DNA of 64,000 bases from Lactiplantibacillus daowaiensis (GCF_005405085.1 NZ_BJDJ01000018.1:1-64000); one strand, 5' to 3'; shown: positions 51,450 to 59,878, numbered from the stretch's first letter. Numbers and translations: made by a program. Notes: generated by a model not told the origin, from the letters alone.

Positions 51450-51489
51450 AAAAAAGCCCTCAATCCAACCAAACGTTGAATTAAGAGCT
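51450..51489 (-). terminator. terminator of the Phd-like gene
   Basis: Minus strand AGCTCTTAATTCAA / TTGGATTGAGGGCT imperfect 14-bp stem, then TTTTTT. It separates the Phd-like gene from the truncated Panacea gene. Confidence 0.8.
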
Positions 51490-51494
51490 CCGGT

Positions 51495-51689
51495 TTAACT
51501 AAATTCCATATCATGGTTATTTTGTTTGGCTAAAGTCGATACGATTTGGAGCCAGTCTTTCATGCTGATCATGACGGCTGAATCCTGGGTATTCGGGTTT
51601 TCCACTTCAATCGTGTCGTGACCCCGATTAACGATGGTTAATAGCTGGTTAATATTCTTTTTTGCGATTGTACTGGTGACTTTTTTCAT
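51495..51689 (-). CDS. Phd/YefM-like antitoxin, orphan
   Basis: 64 residues from the ATG after GGGAG (the frame opens much earlier without support). Pattern MKKVTSTIAKKNINQLLTIV, NRGHDTIEVEN, DSAVMISMKDWLQIV matches Phd/YefM antitoxins, which bind DNA with the N-terminal part and a RelE/Doc-type toxin with the C-terminal part. No such toxin follows; a terminator comes 5 bases after the stop. Confidence 0.65.
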   Translation of the reverse strand: MKKVTSTIAKKNINQLLTIVNRGHDTIEVENPNTQDSAVMISMKDWLQIVSTLAKQNNHDMEFS

Positions 51690-51864
51690 TCTCGCCATCT
51701 CCCAACTTGTTGAATGATTGAAGATATTGTGCCCCATTATCGGCGGCACGTCAAGCATTTTCGCAAGCTTTTGCCTACTCCTGAAAATGACTTGTCTCAC
51801 ATGGGAACATTCTACACTAATCACTGACCCAACGCACTTGATTTGTACCCACTTAAACAAAAAA

Positions 51865-52236
51865 TTAAGGTTGTTTTTCCTTAAACATCGACTTCAACAC
51901 ATTGCGAATGATTTTCAATTGTTCTGGACTCACTGGTTGACCGTCATATTCGAATTGATGCTTCTTATTTTCGACGACCGCTTTTAAATCAACCGCTGGC
52001 TTTTGGTCCGTCGCAAGCCCTTCAGCTTTACCGACTAATTTATTGTAGCTCGTCCCCAAAACCTGCGCGACTTCTTTTAGCGTCCCCTTTGACGGGGTAT
52101 GTTTCTTCCAACTATAAATAGCACTCGCACTAAGACCGGCTAACGTGGCAACTTCAGCTAACGTTAACCCATTTTTTTTGGCAAAAGTTCGAATATTTTT
52201 TAACAACTCACCGTTATCTAATTTCATAAACGCCAT
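51865..52236 (-). CDS. XRE-family helix-turn-helix regulator
   Basis: 123 residues, ATG 7 bases after GGGCGGG. HTH_3 domain (NIRTFAKKNGLTLAEVATLA, GLSASAIYSWKKHTPSKGTL) and a short C part ending QFEYDGQPVSPEQLKIIRN, common in lactobacillar phage-type regulators. Divergent from an NlpC/P60 gene; ATTACA repeats lie in the shared promoter region. Confidence 0.85.
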   Translation of the reverse strand: MAFMKLDNGELLKNIRTFAKKNGLTLAEVATLAGLSASAIYSWKKHTPSKGTLKEVAQVLGTSYNKLVGKAEGLATDQKPAVDLKAVVENKKHQFEYDGQPVSPEQLKIIRNVLKSMFKEKQP

Positions 52237-52294
52237 CGAAAACCCGCCCTTTCTGGTTACTAGTTTCTCTAAAATATACAAAGAATTGATTAAA

Positions 52295-52402
52295 ATTACA
52301 AGCTAAAATCAATTACAGGTGACATTTTCGCAGTAAATGCTTAATGCAATAGCAAAACGCTTGCAATCATCTTGTAATATTACTCAATTACAATGAATTA
52401 CA
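52295..52402. promoter_or_regulatory. cluster of ATTACA/TGTAAT hexamers between xre and the NlpC/P60 gene
   Basis: ATTACA occurs at 52295, 52312, 52387 and 52397, and TGTAAT at 52373. The last two ATTACA are 4 bases apart, one short of the WalR spacing. They may be WalR-like half-sites or XRE operators. Confidence 0.4.
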
Positions 52403-52447
52403 TTGTTTACGATAAACCAAGACATTTGAGAAGGGAACCTTACATAT

Positions 52448-53179
52448 ATGAAACGCTTGTTTGCAATGATGGCCATGGTTGTGGCTGGCTTAACTTTCGG
52501 GTTGACCGCCGCTAAAACTGCCAACGCCAGCGGCACCAACCGCATCATCAGTACTTCAACTATGACGAAAACCGCGTATGTGCGCAAAAGTTCGGCGGGT
52601 GCAACATATAACATGACTGGGAGCACGACGAACTTCACGTTTGTTAAGACCCATTCATTAAAGAGCTATCCTTCGACCACTTGGATGGCAACGAAGAAAC
52701 GCTATATTTACAAAACCAATGGTAAAAAATACTTGTACTACTACGTTACTAACGCCGGCAATACCGCTTCTGGCTGGATCTGGCATGGTTATTTAAAAAC
52801 AAAATCAAAATCATTTACGAATATGTATAAAGTTGCGAAATCAAAATTAGGTGCCAGTTACTCATATGGTTCCGTGGGACCATACAGTTTTGACTGTTCT
52901 GGTTATACCCGTTACGTCTTCCAAAAGGCCGCTAGCAAAGTGCTCCCACATTCATCACAATCACAATATTCAAGTTATAAAAAAGTATCTCGTGCAAATG
53001 CCAAAAAAGGTGATTTGGTCTTCTTTGGCACTAGTACCGGTTCAATCTCCCACGTTGGGATTTATGTCGGTAATGGTAAGATGATCGATGCACAAGATAA
53101 TGGTGTCGAACAAGAAAAGATTTATGTTTCTTGGTGGAACGCGGTCGGTTATTCACGACCAGTTAACTTTGGGGCTTAA
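52448..53179 (+). CDS. secreted NlpC/P60 hydrolase with SLAP/SH3-like wall domain
   Basis: 243 residues: signal peptide (cut near ANAS, residue 27), a Tyr/Lys-rich wall-binding segment (YIYKTNGKKYLYYYVTN... WIWHGYLKTK, as in the 15856 gene), and a C-terminal NlpC/P60 domain with Cys in YSFDCSGYTRYVF, His in ISHVGIYVGNGKMIDA and VSWWNAVGY. The catalytic domain is close to the enzyme at 39669. Probable peptidoglycan endopeptidase. Confidence 0.92.
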   Translation: MKRLFAMMAMVVAGLTFGLTAAKTANASGTNRIISTSTMTKTAYVRKSSAGATYNMTGSTTNFTFVKTHSLKSYPSTTWMATKKRYIYKTNGKKYLYYYVTNAGNTASGWIWHGYLKTKSKSFTNMYKVAKSKLGASYSYGSVGPYSFDCSGYTRYVFQKAASKVLPHSSQSQYSSYKKVSRANAKKGDLVFFGTSTGSISHVGIYVGNGKMIDAQDNGVEQEKIYVSWWNAVGYSRPVNFGA

Positions 53180-53260
53180 TTTAAAACAATTTCGTTAGCA
53201 CTTTATAGATTATCTCAACCTCAACGGGTTTGTAAGGTGTTAATCGACTTGCATTAAGCT

Positions 53261-53293
53261 GCGCAGCTAGTTTTTAACTAGTTGCGCTTTTTT
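53261..53293 (+). terminator. terminator of the second NlpC/P60 gene
   Basis: GCGCAGCTAGTT / AACTAGTTGCGC stem followed by TTTTTT. Confidence 0.88.
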
Positions 53294-53302
53294 GATGCCA
53301 CG

Positions 53303-53336
53303 AAAAAAGTCGTATCCCCCTGTGGACACGACTTTT
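53303..53336 (-). terminator. terminator of the 53341 gene
   Basis: Minus strand AAAAGTCGTGTCC...ACGACTTTTTT stem with T run. Confidence 0.82.
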
Positions 53337-53340
53337 CAGC

Positions 53341-53871
53341 TTACTCAGCTGCTAGAGCAGTTGCATTTTGTTCAGCTTGTTCAATTAACAATAACTCGAC
53401 ACATTCGCGGACCAGTTGGGCCTGTAAATGCTGGGCTGCGGCAAAATGGTGTAAGGCCACCCAGTGCAGCCCTTGTTCAATTACAGCCAATAGTGAAATA
53501 ATGACGCCTAACACTAACGCGATTTGCAAACTGATTGGTGCTGCGACCGCTTCAATCAGTTGCAGCCAGCCAGTAATCAAAACTAGGCCGATCAGCACAT
53601 TTTGAACGGGACTCGGAATATGTAAGTATTTGCGCCCTTTTTCAGCAGCCATCGCCGCAAACCAGGCCAAATCTAAGTGACGCATCAATTTAATGCGCAT
53701 CCGTTTATCATCAAACCGATAGTAACCCATAAATGAACTCAGTCGGTCTAAGAATTCCGCGTGATTGGCCACGCCGGAATACCGGACCGAGACTTTTGTC
53801 ACGATCAAGACGATTGCTAACAACACTAAGACGCTGGTGTTAAAAATCAATAATCCCCAAGCTACCGCCAT
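53341..53871 (-). CDS. membrane protein of unknown function
   Basis: 176 residues with an N-terminal helix, a basic central segment (YYRFDDKRMRIKLMRHLDLAW) and two further helices (VLIGLVLITGWLQLIE, LQIALVLGVIISLLAVIEQ), then a helical tail rich in Ala and Gln. GGGAGGTGACCGCAG precedes the ATG. Single gene; not recognised. Confidence 0.65.
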   Translation of the reverse strand: MAVAWGLLIFNTSVLVLLAIVLIVTKVSVRYSGVANHAEFLDRLSSFMGYYRFDDKRMRIKLMRHLDLAWFAAMAAEKGRKYLHIPSPVQNVLIGLVLITGWLQLIEAVAAPISLQIALVLGVIISLLAVIEQGLHWVALHHFAAAQHLQAQLVRECVELLLIEQAEQNATALAAE

Positions 53872-53960
53872 CTGCGGTCACCTCCCCGAATTTAGAAAAC
53901 GATTACGTTAATTATAGCAAACTTTCGCCACTTTCGAACCGCTAGTTTCAAATCCAACTA

Positions 53961-53994
53961 AAAACGACCACTTCGTCATTGAAGTGGTCGTTTT
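53961..53994. terminator. bidirectional terminator downstream of the MutS-like gene
   Basis: AAAACGACCACTTC / GAAGTGGTCGTTTT perfect 14-bp stem. Confidence 0.9.
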
Positions 53995-54005
53995 ACTTAA
54001 TTCAG

Positions 54006-55526
54006 TTAATGTTCTAACCGGTTACGGGCAGCTTGTAAAATGGCTGGTTGTAACCCGAGGCGTTCTGCTAACCAAATCGCTTCACTAGCCCCAACTTGAT
54101 GCAAGAGCAAGCGATACGTTGGCCGTAACGTCTTAGGGTCAAAGGCCATGGTTGCCGTCATGAACGTCGGGCAAGTCACCACATATTGCTTGATGGCACT
54201 AAAGTGAGTCGTGGCAATAATCGTCGCGTGCTGTTGGCGCAAGTAGTCGATAATCGCGATACTTAAGGCCGACCCTTCTTCAGGGTCAGTCCCACTCCCG
54301 ATTTCATCGAGTAAAACTAGCGCGTTAGGTTGAATGGCAGCCGTCATGGCAACCAGCGTCGTCATTTCAGCAGCAAACGTACTGAGTTGTGCCGCTAAAC
54401 TCTGATTGTCACCAATATCTAGCCAAACTTGACTAAAGACTGGCAGACTCGTCCCAACCGCAGCTGGCACTTCTAAGCCGACTTGAATCATTAACGCAAA
54501 TAAGGCGATCGTCTTTAAGACCACGGTCTTACCACCAGAATTGGCACCGGTAATCATCAGCCCTTGTTGGGGCGCCAGTTCAATATCCAGTGGAACGGCG
54601 TTAGCCCCTAATAACGGGTGCCGCCCAGCCACGATTTTAATGCTTTGATCGTGGTTTAATACCGGCACGTGACTCTTAGTCGTTAAGCCGTATTGGCCCC
54701 GGGCCATGATTTGGTCGAGTTGGCTGACCAGTTGTTGATTTTGGGTAATGGCTGACCAATGATTTTGAATATCACCAGTCAATGTCGCTAGTAATTGGTA
54801 AACTTCAGCATCGGCCGCTGCTTGCAAGCGTGCGAGTTCAGCCCCACGTTGGGCGGCGACTTTCGGTTCAAAGAAGACCGTCGACCCAGAACCAGATTGG
54901 TCGATGACTTGACCAGCAAACTTTTGCTTGTAACTGGCCTTTAGTTGGACACAGACATGGTCATTCCGCGTAATCAATCGCCGACTTTGAACGGCTTGGG
55001 CATGTTTTTGCACAAAAGTCGTTAACGCAGCTTGGACTTGGTGACGCTGTTGGGCCATTTGTTGGCGCAACTGTTGTAATTCAGGGGTTGCGTTATCAGC
55101 CACTTGACCATGGACGATCACGCGCGTCAACTCTCGCTGTAAGCCACGTAAGTTCGCCACCGGTGCCATCAATTCATTAAGTCCGGGGGCCACGTCAACA
55201 TGTTGACTTAACGTCATCTTCAACCGTTGACTACTCGTCAAAAAAGCACCCAGAATGCCAAGCTGGCTAGCATTGAGTAAAAGACCCTGGTCTAATTTGG
55301 TCTTTAAAGCCGTTAATTGATCTAAATCAAAAAACATCAATAAGACATCATTAGCCAATAATTGATGGGCTTCTTGCGTCAAGGCAAGTTGCGCTTTGAC
55401 AGTCGTATAATCAGAACTGCCTAAAGTGGCCATCACGGCGGTAGCCGCAACTTGGCTATGGGTATAACTCGCGACCGTGGTTAAAATCTGGTCGAGTTGG
55501 ATTAACTGTTTAATTTTAGGTTTCAA
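54006..55526 (-). CDS. MutS2-like ATPase without Smr domain
   Basis: 506 residues from a TTG after AAGGAG. Core, connector and ATPase parts of MutS2 type: ITRNDHVCVQLKASYKQKFA, GSGSTVFFEPKVAAQRG, Walker A GANSGGKTVVLKTI, LDEIGSGTDPEEGSALSIAI, ATTHFSAIKQY. Full MutS2 has about 785 residues with a clamp, KOW and C-terminal Smr nuclease; this protein stops after the ATPase. MutS2 proteins act on recombination and, in Bacillus, on collided ribosomes. Preceded by a 14-codon leader ORF and competing hairpins, suggesting translational attenuation. Confidence 0.85.
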   Translation of the reverse strand: MKPKIKQLIQLDQILTTVASYTHSQVAATAVMATLGSSDYTTVKAQLALTQEAHQLLANDVLLMFFDLDQLTALKTKLDQGLLLNASQLGILGAFLTSSQRLKMTLSQHVDVAPGLNELMAPVANLRGLQRELTRVIVHGQVADNATPELQQLRQQMAQQRHQVQAALTTFVQKHAQAVQSRRLITRNDHVCVQLKASYKQKFAGQVIDQSGSGSTVFFEPKVAAQRGAELARLQAAADAEVYQLLATLTGDIQNHWSAITQNQQLVSQLDQIMARGQYGLTTKSHVPVLNHDQSIKIVAGRHPLLGANAVPLDIELAPQQGLMITGANSGGKTVVLKTIALFALMIQVGLEVPAAVGTSLPVFSQVWLDIGDNQSLAAQLSTFAAEMTTLVAMTAAIQPNALVLLDEIGSGTDPEEGSALSIAIIDYLRQQHATIIATTHFSAIKQYVVTCPTFMTATMAFDPKTLRPTYRLLLHQVGASEAIWLAERLGLQPAILQAARNRLEH

Positions 55527-55529
55527 AAA

Positions 55530-55637
55530 ATTCTCCTTGCAGCGCACAGCAAGAGAATCACAATTGCCTTTGAATTGTCGGTCCTACTGGCGCTAAAACT
55601 TCGTAACGGACGTCGCTCGACAATTAGACACACTCAT
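55530..55637 (-). promoter_or_regulatory. putative translational attenuator of the MutS2-like gene
   Basis: The minus-strand leader has AATTGTCG inside the leader ORF (plus 55618-55625), its exact complement CGACAATT (55573-55580), then AATTGT (55560-55565) which can pair with the same CGACAATT segment, and a CTTGC/GCAAG hairpin touching the AAGGAG of the main gene. Such 1:2 versus 2:3 pairing is typical of ribosome-stalling attenuators. Confidence 0.45.
55593..55637 (-). CDS. 14-residue leader peptide
   Basis: AAAGGAG 8 bases before ATG starts a 14-codon ORF (MSVSNCRATSVTKF) ending TAG, 66 bases before the MutS2-like start. The strong ribosome binding site and its overlap with one arm of a hairpin argue that it is translated for regulation. 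Confidence 0.5.
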   Translation of the reverse strand: MSVSNCRATSVTKF

Positions 55638-55716
55638 TAAATTCACTCCTTTAAAATACTGTTGTTAACAGTAACATAGCCTGGTTAACGCCGCAACACA
55701 CTGGTTCGTTGGTAAC

Positions 55717-55749
55717 AAAAAAGACACGCCACAAGGTGGGTGTCTTTTT
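55717..55749. terminator. terminator of the DUF402 gene
   Basis: AAAAAGACACGCCAC / GTGGGTGTCTTTTT stem, bidirectional, 38 bases after the DUF402 stop. Confidence 0.88.
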
Positions 55750-55787
55750 CTTAACTAAATTACGCCACTGGCTTGCCGCCAGCAGAG

Positions 55788-56336
55788 CTATTGCCGACGT
55801 GATAATTCTTGATAACGACTATACCAAATATCGATGTATTCCTGTGAGAATGGTCCCTTGCGATGCTTGATCCAATCGACTAACACTTTCACGTTAGCTT
55901 TTAAGATTTGATCAGTTTCGGCTGGGTATTGCCATTTGGCGCCATGCTCTTCGTACTCATCAACATCCAATAATCGACGTTCACCATCGGGAAAGACTTT
56001 GACGTCCAAGTCATAGTCGATGTACTTCAAAGCCTCTTTATCTAACACGTATGGTGATGCTAAATTGCAATAATATGAAACGCCGTTATCGCGAATCATC
56101 GCCACGATATTAAACCAATAATGCTTATGAAAATAAACGATTGCCGGTTCGCGGGTCACCCACCGGCGGCCATCATCTTCGGTGACCAGGGTGTGATCGT
56201 TGCAACCAATTAAGACATTTTCGCTTGTTTTGAGTACCATTGTATCGCGCCAAGTTCGATGTAAACTTCCGTCGTGCTTATAGCTTTTGATCGTAATGAA
56301 GTCGCCTTCCTTAGGTCCTTTAGCTTCACGTGTCAT
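55788..56336 (-). CDS. DUF402 nucleoside tri/diphosphatase (NtdP/YgaC-like)
   Basis: 182 residues from the ATG at 56336; a TTG four codons earlier is possible. DUF402 pattern: [66 protein letters not shown]. Staphylococcal NtdP (about 180 residues) hydrolyses nucleoside tri- and diphosphates. Often next to recX in Firmicutes, as here. Confidence 0.85.
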   Translation of the reverse strand: MTREAKGPKEGDFITIKSYKHDGSLHRTWRDTMVLKTSENVLIGCNDHTLVTEDDGRRWVTREPAIVYFHKHYWFNIVAMIRDNGVSYYCNLASPYVLDKEALKYIDYDLDVKVFPDGERRLLDVDEYEEHGAKWQYPAETDQILKANVKVLVDWIKHRKGPFSQEYIDIWYSRYQELSRRQ

Positions 56337-56437
56337 GTTATAGCCCAACTTTCCAACACATCAGGTAAAAATTTCATCGAATTTCATTAAACATTATAAC
56401 AGATTTTACCCTAGCGCGTGTACCTAATTACCGCAAT

Positions 56438-57241
56438 TCACTCATCGGCGACCTGTTCATCGATAAATTTATTAATATCATCCATTAAAAAGCCCTTTTG
56501 ATACAAATTTCGTTTGGTTCGCATGGCCCGTTCGCTGAACGCATATTTCCGATTACGTTGCCATAGTTTCGTCCCTTGTTGCACTAAAGCATCCCACTGT
56601 TCATCGACATCGGGTTCTAAATCCAAACTGTCCATGGCGGCCGTAATCGTGTCACTATCAAAGCCCTTCGTCATTAACCCTTGGCGAACCTTCTGTAACA
56701 TCGTCTTAAAAGCTTGCCTTTGATATCGTTTCGCTAATTTTTTAGCCATCGCCGTTGCATTTTCTAAACGGTCATCGGCTTGGAATTGTTCTGCTAACGC
56801 ATCGTCAATCAATTGCTCACCGACCCCTTTTTGACGTAACGTTTGGCGAATAACCCGGGGGCCCTTTTCAGACGTGTTTTTTGCCGTCCGCACATACGCG
56901 GCGGCATATTGCTGATCATCTAGCAAATGCATCTCACGTAATTTCTTCATCGTGGCTTCAATTACCGGTTCTTCAATTTCTTCGGTGACTAACTTATCAT
57001 GGACTTCTTTTTCAGTCCGTAACTGATGGGATAAATAATCTAACGCGCGGGTGTAAGCGCGAGAAATATCATCAGCGGCCATCATTTGCATCTGTAGTTC
57101 TGGATCGATTTCCATGCCTTTAAAGACACGGAACTTAATCATGACGGATTCACTAATTGGAAAAGCATACTTGCCATCCAAATAAATATTATAGCGGCCT
57201 GACCGTTTTTGGGCTTGAATCAAGGTGACTTTTGCTGGCAT
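56438..57241 (-). CDS. recX: recombination regulator RecX
   Basis: 267 residues, within the family range for lactobacilli. Binds RecA filaments and limits recombination. RecX three-helix repeats visible: [20 protein letters not shown], ERGxG-like [21 protein letters not shown], and [27 protein letters not shown] precedes the ATG. Confidence 0.93.
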   Translation of the reverse strand: MPAKVTLIQAQKRSGRYNIYLDGKYAFPISESVMIKFRVFKGMEIDPELQMQMMAADDISRAYTRALDYLSHQLRTEKEVHDKLVTEEIEEPVIEATMKKLREMHLLDDQQYAAAYVRTAKNTSEKGPRVIRQTLRQKGVGEQLIDDALAEQFQADDRLENATAMAKKLAKRYQRQAFKTMLQKVRQGLMTKGFDSDTITAAMDSLDLEPDVDEQWDALVQQGTKLWQRNRKYAFSERAMRTKRNLYQKGFLMDDINKFIDEQVADE

Positions 57242-57373
57242 GTCTAATTGCTCCTTTACCTTTATGACTAGTTCTAATTTACCAAAAACACGTTAAAAGT
57301 GCACTTTTTTGCCGGTTAAAACGTTAGTATCTCGGTCTGTAATGACCCACTAACTTTGAAAGGAGGTTCAACC

Positions 57374-57574
57374 ATGTCACCAACTTGGCAAACCGGTAGT
57401 CTCACGGTACACGTGTTAGCCGCCGATGAACAAGCCGAAAAGCACACCTTTATGCGGCTAGGTCATGCCCCGACCCCAGCGCAACTATTGCAATTTGGGA
57501 ATGCAATCGGCGAATTAACCGCCGCACCATTTGAAGCGGCCCTGCTCAAAACTATCGTTCAGTACCACTACTAA
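57374..57574 (+). CDS. DUF1659-like small protein 1
   Basis: 66 residues from the ATG after AAAGGAGG (an earlier in-frame ATG lies in the ribosome binding region). Pattern WQTGSLTVHVLAADEQAEKH...PTPAQLLQFGNAIGEL fits DUF1659. Unknown function; usually paired with DUF2922 proteins. A paralogue follows after a terminator. Confidence 0.65.
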   Translation: MSPTWQTGSLTVHVLAADEQAEKHTFMRLGHAPTPAQLLQFGNAIGELTAAPFEAALLKTIVQYHY

Positions 57575-57598
57575 ACCTGCATCACGCCACCTATTCAG

Positions 57599-57628
57599 CC
57601 GTCGACTATTTGTAGTTGACGGTTTTAT
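57599..57628 (+). terminator. terminator between the two DUF1659-like genes
   Basis: CCGTCGACTA / TAGTTGACGG stem followed by TTTTA. Confidence 0.8.
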
Positions 57629-57729
57629 TTTGACTTTTTTTAAATTTAATTGCACTTTTTCAACCTAGTAACCGTTGTTATCTATGTAAGCTGGCCAGCC
57701 TACCAAAAACTTTGAGGAGGAACCACCCC

Positions 57730-57942
57730 ATGAATAAGACTTGGATGAAAGCCACGTTAGTTGTTGATCTGTTAAGCGAGGATGGGCAAAAGCATAAGCA
57801 AGCCTTCAACGCCTTAACCCAAGACATTACTGACGCGCAACTCACCACTTTTAACACGGCTTTGGAAACCTTAACTGGTGATAAAGTAAAAACTGCCAAT
57901 GTTGTGAGTTACTACCAATATCACACCGTTCCCACGGTTTAA
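57730..57942 (+). CDS. DUF1659-like small protein 2
   Basis: 70 residues from the ATG after GAGGAGG. MNKTWMKATLVVDLLSEDGQ and TDAQLTTFNTALETLTGD are typical for DUF1659. Precedes a DUF2922 gene by 18 bases, forming the usual pair. Role unknown. Confidence 0.7.
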   Translation: MNKTWMKATLVVDLLSEDGQKHKQAFNALTQDITDAQLTTFNTALETLTGDKVKTANVVSYYQYHTVPTV

Positions 57943-57960
57943 TCTAGGAGGACTTAATTG

Positions 57961-58188
57961 ATGAAAATGTTAGATATGAGTTTTAAGACTAGCACCCACA
58001 AAATCCATCACATGAAGTTGCGTTACGCTAGCGATGGTTTGACCAAAGAAGTTGTGGCCGCAGCGATGGCCGACATGGCTGCCGCTAAGCTATTCGATAA
58101 GGATGGCGTCAACTTATTAGCAACTCCCGTAGCTGCTAAATACGTTGAAACAGTCGAAACCCCAATTATCGAAGCCCCCAAAGCCTAA
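57961..58188 (+). CDS. DUF2922-like small protein
   Basis: 75 residues, ATG 9 bases after AGGAGG (TTG directly before is possible). MLDMSFKTSTHKIHHMKLRY and VAAAMADMAAAKLFDKDGVN correspond to the DUF2922 pattern. Co-transcribed with the DUF1659-like gene. Confidence 0.65.
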   Translation: MKMLDMSFKTSTHKIHHMKLRYASDGLTKEVVAAAMADMAAAKLFDKDGVNLLATPVAAKYVETVETPIIEAPKA

Positions 58189-58208
58189 CCCTTAACTGAA
58201 TCTCCCCC

Positions 58209-58248
58209 ACCCCGTTAAAGTCGATTATCGGCTTTAGCGGGGTTTTTT
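58209..58248 (+). terminator. terminator of the DUF1659-DUF2922 pair
   Basis: ACCCCGTTAAAG / CTTTAGCGGGGT stem followed by TTTTT; its end overlaps the stop of the convergent ADP-ribosylglycohydrolase gene. Confidence 0.88.
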
Positions 58249-59179
58249 AGTGTCCAAATTTCGTCACGAATGGCTCGATATAAGCCGCTAACCGCGCTGG
58301 ATTTACCAACGCCGCTTGCCAACTTGTTGGTACGGTCTGAGTGGGATAACGAACCGCCGCCCAAGTTGCCGCAATCGTCGCAACAGTATCCGTATCGCCA
58401 CCTAAATTGGCCGCTAATAAAATCGCTTCTTGAATCGTTTGCGCTTTCGCTGTACACCAAAGGGCAGCGCCGAAAGTATCGACGACATATCCTGTTGACC
58501 GAATTTGATTACGTGACAACTCGGATATCGTCGGCGTCAAATATGGGGCATAGTGCGCCCACTCCGCGATGACTTCCGGTTCGGCCACTGCTTGCACCTG
58601 GGCCGGGACCGTTGCCAGTGCGGTTCGTAACGGCACGCCACTTAACATCGCATGCAAGCATTCCAAGTACAGATAACTACCTAAGATCGCCCGCGGATGT
58701 CGATGGGTCATCGCCGTGTAATCGCGCGTCAGCTGTAGGCGTGTCGTGATGTCTGCTTCATCACTTAATACCAAGGCTAATGGCGCTAGTCGCATCAAGG
58801 CCCCATTGCCATTGGCGAACTCCGAAGGATCACCACAAGCGGTTGGCGCGAGTTGATTGATGAACCGGTTACGAATTGCATGCGCACACGTCTTACCAAT
58901 ATCAAACGTCTCATCACGCGGGGTATAAGCACCCCACATCATAAATGCTTGAAATCTCTCGAATAGATCTGCATAGGTGCCATCAGTCGTTAGATTATCC
59001 ATCAATGCCAACGTTAAAGATGTATCATCCGACCAACTGCCCCGTGGTTGTTCCCAAGTCCCCTGACCCGTCATCGTCGTGACCCGATACGTATCCCGCT
59101 CATTAAACTCCACTGGTACCCCAAATGCATCGCCAACGATGCCAGCATATAAGATTTGGCGCATTTGTGCTGCTTGCAT
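58247..59179 (-). CDS. ADP-ribosylglycohydrolase family protein
   Basis: 310 residues, the full family length. Removes ADP-ribose from modified targets using two Mg ions. Motifs: GIVGDAFGVPVEF, SWSDDTSLTLALMD (metal-binding SDDT), NGNGALMRLAPL, and NLGGDTDTVATIA with the second metal-site DTDT. No ADP-ribosyltransferase gene is in the window. AGGAGG precedes the ATG; an inverted repeat lies just upstream. Confidence 0.93.
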   Translation of the reverse strand: MQAAQMRQILYAGIVGDAFGVPVEFNERDTYRVTTMTGQGTWEQPRGSWSDDTSLTLALMDNLTTDGTYADLFERFQAFMMWGAYTPRDETFDIGKTCAHAIRNRFINQLAPTACGDPSEFANGNGALMRLAPLALVLSDEADITTRLQLTRDYTAMTHRHPRAILGSYLYLECLHAMLSGVPLRTALATVPAQVQAVAEPEVIAEWAHYAPYLTPTISELSRNQIRSTGYVVDTFGAALWCTAKAQTIQEAILLAANLGGDTDTVATIAATWAAVRYPTQTVPTSWQAALVNPARLAAYIEPFVTKFGH

Positions 59180-59201
59180 GGCAATTCCTCCTGTGATTTT
59201 T

Positions 59202-59221
59202 AATGTTACTAGTGTAACATT
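59202..59221. promoter_or_regulatory. inverted repeat upstream of the ADP-ribosylglycohydrolase gene
   Basis: AATGTTAC-TAGT-GTAACATT, perfect 8-bp arms, 23 bases before the start codon, overlapping the expected promoter or leader. Possible operator. Confidence 0.45.
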
Positions 59222-59380
59222 GTTAGCGGATATTGAACATACGTTCTCATCAAACTAATATAAAATCATCTGACTAATCATTAAAAGTGAACACGTCCTG
59301 AGTTAATCTGTTTTAATCACGCTTCCAAATTAAGCTACGCCATCTACTGAATAATCCACGAATTCACTCATTTTAGTAAC

Positions 59381-59413
59381 AAAAAAGCACGACCACCCTA
59401 TCGTAGTCGTGCT
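59381..59413 (-). terminator. terminator of the zinc-ribbon gene cluster
   Basis: Minus strand AGCACGACTAC...GTGGTCGTGCT stem followed by TTTTTT. It ends the five-gene cluster; the 59222-59380 gap holds no gene. Confidence 0.88.
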
Positions 59414-59426
59414 AAGCCATTTTAAC

Positions 59427-59861
59427 CTATACTGATTTAATCAACGCATCGCCCGTTGCAAATAGCTGAACATATTCGCCACGTACAGTGGGCACGATTT
59501 TTAAGTTCGCCACGCCAGCGTAGCCTTGACCAGTACATAAGCGCCAAAAGTTCAAAGTCAAATCTTCCCAAGCACCTTTATAGCCGTTTTGGCCGTGGTT
59601 ATCACCATCGGCAAACACTAACCCACCGCGGGTATAACCATTGGGAATCGTCCCGTTGGTGATCATTAATTGATCAATCGCTGTTTGTTCTTCGGCAGTC
59701 AATTCAACTGCGGGATGCGCAAACTTTTGGTCACCAGCATGGGGCAACTTCACGACGGCTGTCGCAGTGTCTAATTTCGTCCCACAACTGAGGCAAAAAT
59801 TCGCATCCATTGCATTTTCATGTTGGCAATTCGGGCAAACCCGATAACGTTCATTTAACAT
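59427..59861 (-). CDS. zinc-ribbon protein
   Basis: 144 residues: N-terminal zinc ribbon (CPNCQHEN...FCLSCGTKLD) and a C-terminal domain (EEQTAIDQLMITNGTIPNGY, WEDLTLNFWRLCTGQGYAGV) not recognised. No membrane helix, so cytosolic, unlike the four upstream genes. Last of the zinc-ribbon cluster, 17 bases after the TcaA-like gene. Confidence 0.7.
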   Translation of the reverse strand: MLNERYRVCPNCQHENAMDANFCLSCGTKLDTATAVVKLPHAGDQKFAHPAVELTAEEQTAIDQLMITNGTIPNGYTRGGLVFADGDNHGQNGYKGAWEDLTLNFWRLCTGQGYAGVANLKIVPTVRGEYVQLFATGDALIKSV

Positions 59862-59878
59862 GGCACAACTCCCTTTTC

